From NCBI RefSeq assembly GCF_015234275.1, contig NZ_JADGII010000002.1: DNA of 64,000 nt. The stretch is one strand, 5' to 3'. The notes under the pieces are model-generated. The model made no database searches. It saw only the letters and a program-made list of their open reading frames with translations, and had not been told where the DNA came from. This DNA is from Prosthecochloris ethylica. GTDB taxonomy: Bacteria > Bacteroidota > Chlorobiia > Chlorobiales > Chlorobiaceae. Position 1 is the stretch's first letter. Every line of letters starts with the position of its first letter. Below, piece after piece: positions 45,957 to 54,133 of the stretch. A program made the translations under genes and the position numbers.

Positions 45957-47132
45957 TCATCGGGTAAATGCATACCCGTACAGAACGATCGAGGTGATCA
46001 GGCCGTACATGAAAATGTCGTAGGAGAGGCGGAGATAGCGGTATTTCTTGTCGAGCACCTTGCCGAGAAAATAGGTGTCACGGATCATGTTGGCGATATA
46101 GTAGGGTTTGTCTTTCAGCATCTCTTTGACCCCCCACTCATATTCTTCGAGATCGAGGTTCACAAAGGAACCGAAAAACAGCAGGTTGGCTTTTCTTTCC
46201 TTGATATCCGGAATGGTCGTTTCATGGCGGGTGACTTTCGGCCTGGTGGCCAGGACCGAGGTGATGATTGTCGCAACGCATGTCGAGAGGGTGACGAATG
46301 TCGGGATGATCAGGTCCGGCAGCTGGTCGAGTTTCCTGACAAGCAGCGAGATGATAATGGAAAAGATCAGGGAGTTTGTCTGGATCATGATGTTTGCCTT
46401 CTGATCCACATTGGCACTGAAGCTGACGTGGTTGCGCGACGAGGTGCGGTAGTAGACCTCCATGTTTCGCTCGACGCCTCGCGAGGTTTGCTTGCTCTCC
46501 CGATCTTTGTTCTTTTTCTCTTCCTTCTTCTTTTTCTTTTTCAGCTGTTCATAAAGCTGGATGATGTTCTGTTCTTTCTGTTCCTTGTAGTGTTCTGCCG
46601 CGTAGGGAGTGAAAAAATGGTGTTTGCGGAAAAAGTCGATATTGATCTCGAGCCACTGTTGTTCAGAAAATGTCTGTTGCTCTTTCTGTTCGAGCTCGAT
46701 GCGGATCAGCTCGTTTTTGCGGAAGTAGTTTTCAGAACCAAGGTGAGCAAGGTCTGCATCGCAGACAATCTCTTCGAGAACACTGCCGGGTTGCTGGGGC
46801 ATGCGGGTCGCGAGGATGCAGCGTTTGACGGCATCGATTGCTGCTTTCCCGACACCGTGCCCTGCGAGAAACTCTTCTGCGATCTTCGCGCTGGCTTGTT
46901 CATGGTTGTCGGGGGCGTTGAGAAACCCGGTATCGTGAAACCAGCAGGCAAGCAGCACGATATTGCGTTCGTCGTCCGTCAGGTTCATCCCCTGGCAGAT
47001 CTGCCGGGCTGCTTCAACGGTTTCCCTGGTGTGGTTATAATTATGATAGTAGCCGCTTTCGCCCGGGTGCTGCTGGAAGAGGGCGAAGACGTAAGCTGCA
47101 GTTTGTTCGAGCAGTGAGGTATTGTGAGTCAT
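45957..47132 (-). CDS. HD phosphohydrolase fused to Pycsar-type membrane effector domain (PycTM/DUF5706)
   Basis: A 391-residue two-domain protein. Residues 1-190 are an HD domain with ligands H34 (YNH), H66-D67 (WFHDTG) and the Asp of CDAD near 125. A strongly basic Lys/Glu linker runs about 197-212. Residues about 228-391 match the PycTM family: NHVSFSANVDQKANIMIQ, transmembrane helices at about 252-266 and 273-294, and a last helix at 374-389. In known Pycsar systems PycTM effectors are triggered by cCMP or cUMP and damage the membrane. The HD part could degrade the signal. The partner is probably the convergent cyclase. Confidence 0.88.
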   Translation of the reverse strand: MTHNTSLLEQTAAYVFALFQQHPGESGYYHNYNHTRETVEAARQICQGMNLTDDERNIVLLACWFHDTGFLNAPDNHEQASAKIAEEFLAGHGVGKAAIDAVKRCILATRMPQQPGSVLEEIVCDADLAHLGSENYFRKNELIRIELEQKEQQTFSEQQWLEINIDFFRKHHFFTPYAAEHYKEQKEQNIIQLYEQLKKKKKKEEKKNKDRESKQTSRGVERNMEVYYRTSSRNHVSFSANVDQKANIMIQTNSLIFSIIISLLVRKLDQLPDLIIPTFVTLSTCVATIITSVLATRPKVTRHETTIPDIKERKANLLFFGSFVNLDLEEYEWGVKEMLKDKPYYIANMIRDTYFLGKVLDKKYRYLRLSYDIFMYGLITSIVLYGYAFTR

Positions 47133-47281
47133 TGCGCGCTATATTCATCCTGATACCCTGCCCCGGCTGCAGGCAGCCTCTCGCAGGCATGATCTGGCGT
47201 GGTTTTCCCGAATCTGCTGTTTCCTACAATGTAGGCAGACATGACGGTTTTCTTCAAGAGGATTTTTTCAACGGGGGTCTG

Positions 47282-48136
47282 ATGTGTTCTGTAGTGTGTG
47301 AAAACAGGTTTTTCCGGGTTTTTTCCTCCTGGTGCTGTATCCTGACGTTTGCCCTGGCGAGTCTGCCGGCTTCTGCCGCAGAGCGGTCCACGGGTGACAT
47401 TTTCGGTGACGACCTGGATGGCATCGGTGAGGACTTCGGCGAGGTTTTTTCATTTCCCGTGAATTTTGACGGCGCGGACTGGCTGACAGCCGGTGCGGTT
47501 ATCGGCTCGGCCGTGGCATCGGCCTTATGGGTTGACGAGCCATTGAAGAGAGCGGTGACGGCGAAAAGGACGCCGTTTCTCGACGGACTTGCCTCGGTCG
47601 GCGACCTTTACGGGAGTTTTACCGCCGGCTTCTACCTGGGAGGGGGGATGTACGCTGCCGGCCTTGTTTCAGGTGACGAGTGGACTCGCCTGACCGGCCG
47701 GGCTGTCCTGGAAGCTCATACCTTTTCGCTGCTCTTCACCGGTCTCGGCAAGGCTGTCGCCGGACGTTCCCGTCCGTTCACGGGGGATGGGAGAATGACG
47801 TTCAACTGGTTCGAGACCGACAACCGTCACTGGTCACTCCCTTCCGGTCATGCGACATCCGCATTCGCGATATCCTCGGTGCTGAGCCGAAGGATCGATC
47901 ACCCTGCAGCCACTGTCGGGCTGTATGCTCTGTCATGCATAACGGTGTTCAACCGTCTCTATGATGACAAGCACTGGCTTTCGGACACCATTCTCGGAGC
48001 GGCCATCGGTACCGGGGTCGGGCTGGCGGTCGGTTCCCTGGTCAACGACGAAGAAGACCGGATGTCGCAGGTGCAGGGCAATCTTTCCGAAATTCAGCCG
48101 GTTCCTCTTCTGACGATCGGGTGGCCGATTTTTTGA
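47282..48136 (+). CDS. PAP2-family membrane or periplasmic phosphatase
   Basis: A 284-residue protein with a signal-type N-terminus (about 10-33, ending PASAAE). The three acid-phosphatase motifs are complete: KAVAGRSRPF near 162, SLPSGHATSAF near 190 and NRLYDDKHWLSD near 225. Such enzymes dephosphorylate undecaprenyl pyrophosphate, phosphatidate or lipid A; the substrate is open. The start MCSVVCE is preferred, with a G-rich site just upstream; the longer ORF overlaps the divergent HD gene. Convergent with the HAD gene, nine bases between stops. Confidence 0.88.
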   Translation: MCSVVCENRFFRVFSSWCCILTFALASLPASAAERSTGDIFGDDLDGIGEDFGEVFSFPVNFDGADWLTAGAVIGSAVASALWVDEPLKRAVTAKRTPFLDGLASVGDLYGSFTAGFYLGGGMYAAGLVSGDEWTRLTGRAVLEAHTFSLLFTGLGKAVAGRSRPFTGDGRMTFNWFETDNRHWSLPSGHATSAFAISSVLSRRIDHPAATVGLYALSCITVFNRLYDDKHWLSDTILGAAIGTGVGLAVGSLVNDEEDRMSQVQGNLSEIQPVPLLTIGWPIF

Positions 48137-48145
48137 TCACTGGTT

Positions 48146-48808
48146 TCAGTGCTGCTGCAGTGAGCGGATAATATCTTCCGGTTCTTCGGCAAGTTGTCTG
48201 GCGCCGCTTTCAAGCAGTTCCTCCCTGCTGCGGAATCCCCACAGCACACCGAGAGGGTACATGCCGGCCGCAGTGGCCGTTTTCATATCCACGCTGCTGT
48301 CGCCGACGTAGAGAATATCTGCCGGTCGAATTTCGAACTCTTCTGCTATCAGCAGCGCACCCTGCGGATCCGGTTTATGGGCAATGCCTTCATGATGACC
48401 CATGACCCTGTCGAATGTCCACGAGGAGAGCAGGGTGTCGACACACAACCTGGTGAAGTGGTCCGGCTTGTTGGACAGAACAGCGGTTTTCAGCGGCATT
48501 CCGGAAAGCTGGTCGAGCATCTGCGGGATGCCGCGATACGGCCTGGTGTTGTGTTTCCAGTTCTTGTCGTAGAGCTCTTTCATCTCCTCCTGCAGTTCCC
48601 CGATCAGTTCCGTGTTGCTGCGTTCTTTCTCCGGAACAGCCCTGGCTACCAGTTCCTGCATGCCGTAGCCGACGAGCAGCTTGTAGTTGTCTGTGCTGTG
48701 CCGGGGCAGGTTTCTCGATGCGAGGACGGTGTTCATGGTGTCGGCAAGGTCCTGCAGTGAATCGAGCAGGGTGCCGTCGAGGTCGAAAATGACTGCCTTG
48801 AATTTCAT
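48146..48808 (-). CDS. gph: HAD phosphatase, phosphoglycolate phosphatase-like
   Basis: A 220-residue HAD hydrolase with nucleophile loop AVIFDLDGTLLDSLQDLADT near residue 5, helical cap, TAVLSNKP near 108, KPDPQGALL near 145 and YVGDSSVDMKTATAAG near 167. This matches the Gph/PGP group, which removes phosphate from 2-phosphoglycolate, though other small phosphates are possible. Start at MKFKAVIFD because the longer ORF has a Pro/Arg-rich non-domain N-terminus. It lies 31 bases downstream of the methyltransferase gene on the same strand. Confidence 0.87.
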   Translation of the reverse strand: MKFKAVIFDLDGTLLDSLQDLADTMNTVLASRNLPRHSTDNYKLLVGYGMQELVARAVPEKERSNTELIGELQEEMKELYDKNWKHNTRPYRGIPQMLDQLSGMPLKTAVLSNKPDHFTRLCVDTLLSSWTFDRVMGHHEGIAHKPDPQGALLIAEEFEIRPADILYVGDSSVDMKTATAAGMYPLGVLWGFRSREELLESGARQLAEEPEDIIRSLQQH

Positions 48809-48839
48809 AAATCTGAACGGTGGTGTTGAAAAAACGGGA

Positions 48840-49478
48840 TTATTTGCGGGCGGTCGCCAAAAAGACCGTGTAGGCCTGCTGTTTTCCTGCCCGGTTGGTT
48901 TTGTCAATGGTCGCTGCCGTCGTGACGAGCGGCGAATGAAGTCCTGCGTTTTCGATCATTGCGGTGATTTTTTCGCGGCAGAAACCGTGATGCACGTCTG
49001 CCGCGGCGTCGTCATGAAAAAAACCGTCTTCACTGTCGAGGTCGGCTATGGCCAGCCACCCGCCGGGGGCGAGCAGTCCGGCCATGGTCTCCAGTGCCTG
49101 TGCGGTATCGTCGATGTGGTGCAGCGTCATGCTGCTGAACACGCAGTCGAACGGGGCTTCAGGGCAGTTTCCCGTGCCAAGTTCCAGCAGGTCCGTTTGC
49201 CGGATGGTGATAGTGTTTCGTCCGCGGGTTTTTGTTTCAAGCACGCTGAGCATGTCTCGGGAGGGATCGATGGCAAGAATGGAGTTGACTTCGAGAGAGA
49301 GCGGCAGCGTGACCAGGCCGGTGCCGCAACCGGCTTCGAGGACATTCCAGGACGGTTTCAGCGGGACTTGCCGTTGCAGGGCTTCCAGGACGTCGCTGGC
49401 CAGCCTGAGCCTTCTCGGGCTCTGGTCCCAGTCTGCAGACCTGGCGCTGAACGGGTCGTTGTTGCAGGATGTTGTCAT
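48840..49478 (-). CDS. Class I SAM-dependent methyltransferase
   Basis: A 212-residue methyltransferase with the SAM motif VLEAGCGTGLVTLPLS near residue 45, acidic IDPSRDML near 70, and post-I motif FDCVFSSMTLHHIDD near 112. It resembles UbiE/MenG-type enzymes but the substrate is not evident. It is followed closely by the gph-like gene and preceded by the SLC13 permease on the same strand, with about 100 bases between. Confidence 0.88.
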   Translation of the reverse strand: MTTSCNNDPFSARSADWDQSPRRLRLASDVLEALQRQVPLKPSWNVLEAGCGTGLVTLPLSLEVNSILAIDPSRDMLSVLETKTRGRNTITIRQTDLLELGTGNCPEAPFDCVFSSMTLHHIDDTAQALETMAGLLAPGGWLAIADLDSEDGFFHDDAAADVHHGFCREKITAMIENAGLHSPLVTTAATIDKTNRAGKQQAYTVFLATARK

Positions 49479-49577
49479 GATGTTCAGTGATAATCTCGTC
49501 TCGATGATCGTTGCTCTTCAGATGGGAAGGTACACAGGTGGAGGGCAATTGCAAAATCTGCGGGGTTACCGCTTGTC

Positions 49578-51035
49578 CTACAGCAGGCGTGGCAGCGAAA
49601 AAAGGAGCGTTATCCATACCGTGGCGATCATGTTCAGCAGCAATCCGGCAATCAGGGCTTTTTTCAGCGATATGTGATCAAAGCCGCCGAATGCCAGTGC
49701 ATTGACCGGAGAGGAGAACGGGGACATGAAGGCCGTCGAGGAGGTGATCGTCAGAAGGAGGAGCATCGATAACGGGTCTAGGGCGGCCGTGGCCGGTGAA
49801 GAGAGCATGATCGGCAGCAGAAGCAGGACGACCGTTGCATTGCTCAGGAGTTCCGTGGCAAAGACCGTTATCAGAGCGATGAAGAACAGTGAGAGGAACC
49901 GCGGTATGCCGGAATCGATGAACCTGGTGACCGGAGAGAGAAGAACCTGGTGGAGGATTCCTTCATGTTCCGGGGTCAGCGGATCATCGCCGATGCTGCC
50001 GACAGCGGCGAGGAGGAGTGCTGTCGCCACCATGAGCAGAAGTCCTGTAAACGGAATGTTGCGGGCCATGAGGTGCAGGGAGAGCCGGGCATACGGGTTC
50101 GGTGACCATATCGTTGCGGGGTGACGGGTGCAATGCCGGCTCCAGAACCTGCCGAAGATCTCGTGTGCCCTGGCCGAAAGTGCGTGTTCCAGCCCGATGC
50201 AGCCGAAACCCGTGCGCTGGCGCAGCTGCTGAAGAGTGAGGAGGAGTGCGAACAGCGGAAAGGTGATGATGGTGAGCAGCAGAAACCAGATGTTGATGAT
50301 CGTGTTTCTGGTGAACGGAGGTTTACGGGGGCTGATGAACAGTGAAAACACGATCGTCGACAGCCAGAGAATGTAGGCGATATCAACCATGTTGAGCGGA
50401 CCGGCGACCGGGGCGGGCTCTGCAAGAAATTCGAACAGGCTCAACAGCAGGATGACGAGTATATTTCCCCCGAAAAACATTACCGGACGTTTCAGGCAAT
50501 AGCCGTATGCCGAGGGGGAGGGTGGCACTGACAGCTGGAGGCTCTCCCGGGCAAGCAGCTGTTTCAGGATGAAGAACCCGGCAGAGGCGAGCAGCAGCGC
50601 AGCAGGAAAGCCGGCCATCAGCCATGAACTGAACGTGATTTTTTCGCTTCCTTCCAGGTTGTTGATTTCAGCGATCGAAACGGCCACGATATTCATGGGG
50701 TTGCCGGTGAGCGACGCCATTCCTCCGCTGTGCGCCCCGAAGATCAATGCACAGTACAAGAGTGTCGCCGCAGAACGCCGATTCTCTTCTGCATGGGCGA
50801 AAAGCCCGGTGAGCCGCTGAGCGAGCGGAAGGAGGGCCAGGACCACCACCGTGTTGCTGAAAAACATCGAGAGAAAAAACGAGAGAAAAAGTACTGTTCC
50901 CAGGAGAAAACTGAACTTCCCGGAACTTGCGGCCAGGAGATGGTGCGAAAGCCTGCGGTGGATTTTTGCGGCGATCATGACCTGGGAAAGCAGGTATCCT
51001 CCCGTGATCATGATGATGTTCTGCAGTATGGTCAT
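49578..51035 (-). CDS. SLC13/DASS-type permease
   Basis: A 485-residue polytopic membrane protein with about ten or more helices. Family hallmarks are FLSMFFSNTVVVLALLPLA near 55, SLTGNPMNIV near 108 and FATELLSNATVVLLLLPIM near 395, followed by STAFMSPFSSPVNALAFGG near 435, the paired SNT motifs of DASS carriers. Substrates of the family are dicarboxylates, sulfate, phosphate or arsenite. The Pho-box-like array upstream (51143-51182) reads away from it, so phosphate control is uncertain. Confidence 0.87.
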   Translation of the reverse strand: MTILQNIIMITGGYLLSQVMIAAKIHRRLSHHLLAASSGKFSFLLGTVLFLSFFLSMFFSNTVVVLALLPLAQRLTGLFAHAEENRRSAATLLYCALIFGAHSGGMASLTGNPMNIVAVSIAEINNLEGSEKITFSSWLMAGFPAALLLASAGFFILKQLLARESLQLSVPPSPSAYGYCLKRPVMFFGGNILVILLLSLFEFLAEPAPVAGPLNMVDIAYILWLSTIVFSLFISPRKPPFTRNTIINIWFLLLTIITFPLFALLLTLQQLRQRTGFGCIGLEHALSARAHEIFGRFWSRHCTRHPATIWSPNPYARLSLHLMARNIPFTGLLLMVATALLLAAVGSIGDDPLTPEHEGILHQVLLSPVTRFIDSGIPRFLSLFFIALITVFATELLSNATVVLLLLPIMLSSPATAALDPLSMLLLLTITSSTAFMSPFSSPVNALAFGGFDHISLKKALIAGLLLNMIATVWITLLFSLPRLL

Positions 51036-51142
51036 GAGTGCAGGGGGGCTTGCCCGGCAGGTTTCGTTTGTGTTACGGGGTGTTTGAAAGTGTAGGCATT
51101 ATTTCTCAGGAGTGTACTCTCATGCCATGCTGCAGAGCGCTT

Positions 51143-51182
51143 TTTTACAGAGTTGTGACATCTCCGTAACGTTCACCCAACA
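51143..51182 (+). promoter_or_regulatory. Pho-box-like array 1 (four 7-mers, 11-bp period)
   Basis: TTTTACA (51143), TGTGACA (51154), CGTAACG (51165) and CCCAACA (51176), each separated by four bases, give an exact 11-bp period. This is the form of PhoB/PhoP boxes. It lies 47 bases before the acyltransferase start. Confidence 0.65.
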
Positions 51183-51228
51183 CTGGTTTGCGTACTTGAT
51201 CAGAACGACATGACCAGTGGACCCTGCT

Positions 51229-51984
51229 ATGGAATACGCACAGAACCGACAGACTCTTTCATTGTACGAGCAGGTACTGCTCAACACGATCATGATTCCC
51301 AACTTCCTGATGCTTGACGTCGAGGGAGAGGGTGCTCTGCAGAGCTGCCCTTCGCCTTTTATCGTTGCCTGTAATCACAACAATGTCCTGGAGTCACTGC
51401 TCGTGCCGGCATTCCTGATGAACCGGCGCGGGGGTGAAAAAATCAGCTTCGTGGTCGACTGGATGTTCGGGCGCCTTCCGGTTGCCGGGCGGCTGCTCGA
51501 CCTGATCGACCCGGTCTATGTCTATACCAAGCGTTCAACCTGGCCACTGCTCGAACGGCAGCGGCCAGCCGTCAAAGCCTCCGGTGTCATCGAGGCGTGT
51601 GTACAGCGGCTCGCAGCAGGGCGCAGTGTGGGGATTTTCCCTGAAGGCACGCGTAACCGTGATCCGTTCAGCCTGCTTGACGGAAAACCGGGTGTCGGTC
51701 ATATCGCACTTGCCGCTGATGTGACGGTACTTCCTGTGGGGATCGATTATCACCGGAGACAGCGCAAGGCACGCGTCCCTGCTTTCGGCCGGACGATTGT
51801 GTCGGTAGGCGAGCCGATGGGGTTTTCCGAGGAGTCGGGACGGTATCGTGAACTTCAGCAGGCGGCAACGCCTTCGTCTTCTTTTCAGCGTGCATCGCTG
51901 GCCAGGATGGTGACTCACAGGATTATGGGTGAGCTGTCACGGCTGTGCGGAAAGCGTTATGAGGCCAGTTATCCTGTAACCTAA
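51229..51984 (+). CDS. PlsC-like 1-acylglycerol-phosphate (or lyso-aminolipid) acyltransferase
   Basis: A 251-residue acyltransferase. The family's HX4D motif appears as HNNVLE (H50, E55), Glu replacing the catalytic-pair Asp. The phosphate-binding FPEGTRNR is at 137-144, and VLPVGIDY follows near 180. Members acylate lysophosphatidate, or in OlsA the lyso form of ornithine lipid. It sits under a Pho-box-like array and is followed 16 bases later by an N-acyltransferase-like gene. That combination suggests aminolipid synthesis during phosphate starvation. The start at MEYAQN is chosen over an earlier GTG. Confidence 0.85.
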   Translation: MEYAQNRQTLSLYEQVLLNTIMIPNFLMLDVEGEGALQSCPSPFIVACNHNNVLESLLVPAFLMNRRGGEKISFVVDWMFGRLPVAGRLLDLIDPVYVYTKRSTWPLLERQRPAVKASGVIEACVQRLAAGRSVGIFPEGTRNRDPFSLLDGKPGVGHIALAADVTVLPVGIDYHRRQRKARVPAFGRTIVSVGEPMGFSEESGRYRELQQAATPSSSFQRASLARMVTHRIMGELSRLCGKRYEASYPVT

Positions 51985-52000
51985 CCATGATGGAGGCAAT

Positions 52001-52654
52001 ATGTCACGTGTGATCGTTTCGAAAGTCATCGGAGCCGAAGAGCGCCAGGAGGCTCTTGGGATCGTAGAGCAGGTCTTTCTTCGCGAAAAGCAGTGGATCG
52101 GGGCCGTTCAGGAACAGATTCCCGATGATCTTGCAGATAACAGGCGCTGTTCATGGTTCATGGCCAGGGTCAATGGTGAACCGGCAGGTCTTCTGCGGCT
52201 GTACTACGATCCTCCGCTCGAGCTGCCGGAAGAGTACGATGTCACCTTCATGCCGGGGATCGATCCCGAGCAGATGAAAACGGAAGGCCGGTACGTCGAG
52301 ATCGGTCGATTCATGATCAGAAAAGAGTTCCGTTCATCACCCAGGGTCGCTCTCAGGCTCATGCGCAGTGCGGTGCATGAAGTACTCGAACGGGATTACA
52401 CGCATTTCATCACCGATGTGTTCGAGGGGGAGGTGAACTCCCCGCTCAAGTTCCATACCCGCGTCCTCGGGTTCCGGGTGGTGGGGAGTCACCTGTTCGG
52501 GGAGCTGCAGTGCAGTTCCACACGAATTATCCTGACACTCGACATTCTCGATCTTTACCGGCGGGTCCGTCACAGCCGCAGCAGGATCTACCGTGAGCTG
52601 ACCGACGGAATGGGGGCGATTCTCGAACGCAAGCTCTCGGTGCCGACTTCCTGA
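52001..52654 (+). CDS. GNAT-fold N-acyltransferase (FeeM/OlsB-like)
   Basis: A 217-residue protein of the GNAT/autoinducer-synthase fold. Recognisable parts are the acceptor region CSWFMARVNGEPAGLLRLY, the EIGRFMIRKEFRSSP motif near 107 (as in FeeM-type N-acyl amino acid synthases and OlsB), and the CoA/ACP-side HTRVLGFRVVGSHLF near 155. FeeM makes N-acyl-tyrosine and OlsB makes lyso-ornithine lipid. The tight spacing after the PlsC-like gene fits an OlsB-OlsA-like pair. The amino acid used is unknown. Confidence 0.75.
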   Translation: MSRVIVSKVIGAEERQEALGIVEQVFLREKQWIGAVQEQIPDDLADNRRCSWFMARVNGEPAGLLRLYYDPPLELPEEYDVTFMPGIDPEQMKTEGRYVEIGRFMIRKEFRSSPRVALRLMRSAVHEVLERDYTHFITDVFEGEVNSPLKFHTRVLGFRVVGSHLFGELQCSSTRIILTLDILDLYRRVRHSRSRIYRELTDGMGAILERKLSVPTS

Positions 52655-52737
52655 TGCCAGAGCCACTCCTGTCGGTATCCGGAGGTGTGCTGTGGTTGCG
52701 CCGTAATGGTGCGGTACCGTTGTACCAGAGCTCTTTT

Positions 52738-52777
52738 TGTAACGGTTTCTTTACGGTCCTGTAACAGTTTCTTAACA
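52738..52777 (+). promoter_or_regulatory. Pho-box-like array 2 (four 7-mers, 11-bp period)
   Basis: TGTAACG (52738), CTTTACG (52749), TGTAACA (52760) and CTTAACA (52771) are separated by four-base spacers (GTTT, GTCC, GTTT). This gives an exact 11-bp period and a close match to PhoB/PhoP-type boxes, including the cyanobacterial CTTAACC form. It lies about 90 bases before the porin gene that heads the pst cluster. Confidence 0.8.
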
Positions 52778-52869
52778 AAACTAATCATAGATTAGCTGGC
52801 GATGAAGGGTTGTAGCAGCACAGCCCGTGTTCCTTCTGTAACAGAAAAACACTAACCTGATTATTGATT

Positions 52870-53985
52870 ATGAAAAAGTTTCTCACTCTGTTCGCGTTCC
52901 TGGTCGCAGCTGGCTGGACCAATGCGCAGGCTGTCGACTGGAACTGGAAAGGCGATATCCGTTACCGCTACGAAATTACCGATAAGGAGGATGTCGATGA
53001 CAACCGTGACCGTCATCGTATCCGCGTCCGTCTCGGTGTGTATCCCTGGATCACCGAGGAACTGAGCGCCGGTGTTCAGATCGCCACCAAAGGTGCCGGT
53101 GACCCGGTGTCACGCAACCTGACACTCGGTGACGGCTTCGCTGCCGACGAGTTCAACCTCAACCAGGCATACATCGACTTCCATCCGATGTCATATGGCA
53201 TGGACGGCAAGGTGAACTTCATTCTCGGTAAACGTGAAGTCAAACAGACCTTTATCCGTACCAACGATCTGCTCTGGGACAGCGACGTCACCCTCGAAGG
53301 TGTCACCTTCCATTACGGCAAGGATGGCAAAAAGCAGAAAGCCGGCCTGAACCTTGTTGCTGGTTACTACTTCCTCGAAGAGGACAGCTCTTCCGAAAAA
53401 GATGCGTTCGTCTGGACGGCGCAGGGCGCCTTTACCGGCGAGGCAGGGCCTGTCGGTTTCACTCTCGGTGCCGGTTACTACGATTATCACAATATCCAGG
53501 ATGCTGATTCCGATGTTTTCGGCGACTGGGCAAACGGTGACAACTTCGGCAACTCGACCTACAGCTGGGATGAGTATCTCTACGATTACAATATCCTCGA
53601 GCTCTTCGCTTCGTTCGGCGGCAAGTTCGACGGTGGTCTTCCCTGGAAGCTCTATGGTCAGTATGCGGTGAACGTTGCCGAGGATGTCGATGATGACAAC
53701 AACGGTTACCTTGTCGGCTTCAAGCTTGGTAAAGCCAAGAAGGTCGGCCAGTGGGAAATCGACGCAAACTACACCCACCTCGAGAAAGACGCTGTTGTGG
53801 GCGCCTATACCGACTCTGACCGTTGGGGCGGCGGTACTGATGGCGAAGGTTTCGAGATCGCCGGTACGTACCACCTTGTTCAGAACATGACGGTCGGTCT
53901 GAAATACCTCAGCCACGAGAGCGATCTCGGTGTGGATTCTCCGGGCCGCGATGTCTGGCAGGCTGACATGGTTGTCAAGTTCTGA
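52870..53985 (+). CDS. Outer-membrane porin, probably phosphate-starvation induced
   Basis: A 371-residue exported protein with a signal peptide (MKKFLTLFAFLVAAGWTNAQ). The body is an amphipathic, Asp/Gly/aromatic-rich beta-barrel (DWNWKGDIRYRYE, INFILGKREVKQTF-like, terminal DMVVKF ending in Phe), as in putative trimeric porins. It sits directly under Pho-box-like array 2 and ahead of pstS, so it probably admits phosphate across the outer membrane, by analogy with PhoE/OprP. Confidence 0.82.
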   Translation: MKKFLTLFAFLVAAGWTNAQAVDWNWKGDIRYRYEITDKEDVDDNRDRHRIRVRLGVYPWITEELSAGVQIATKGAGDPVSRNLTLGDGFAADEFNLNQAYIDFHPMSYGMDGKVNFILGKREVKQTFIRTNDLLWDSDVTLEGVTFHYGKDGKKQKAGLNLVAGYYFLEEDSSSEKDAFVWTAQGAFTGEAGPVGFTLGAGYYDYHNIQDADSDVFGDWANGDNFGNSTYSWDEYLYDYNILELFASFGGKFDGGLPWKLYGQYAVNVAEDVDDDNNGYLVGFKLGKAKKVGQWEIDANYTHLEKDAVVGAYTDSDRWGGGTDGEGFEIAGTYHLVQNMTVGLKYLSHESDLGVDSPGRDVWQADMVVKF

Positions 53986-54133
53986 TTGTTCGATTTTGTG
54001 TTGCTGTTCTTTCTCCGTTCGGCGGGCCGGTGCAGGCGGTCCGCCACTGTGTTGCCGGCCTGCTGTTTCTGCGTAAGCGGGAACGGCAGGGTTTCCGGTG
54101 GAATTTTTTCTCAAAGCTAAACTGGAAAGCGAG

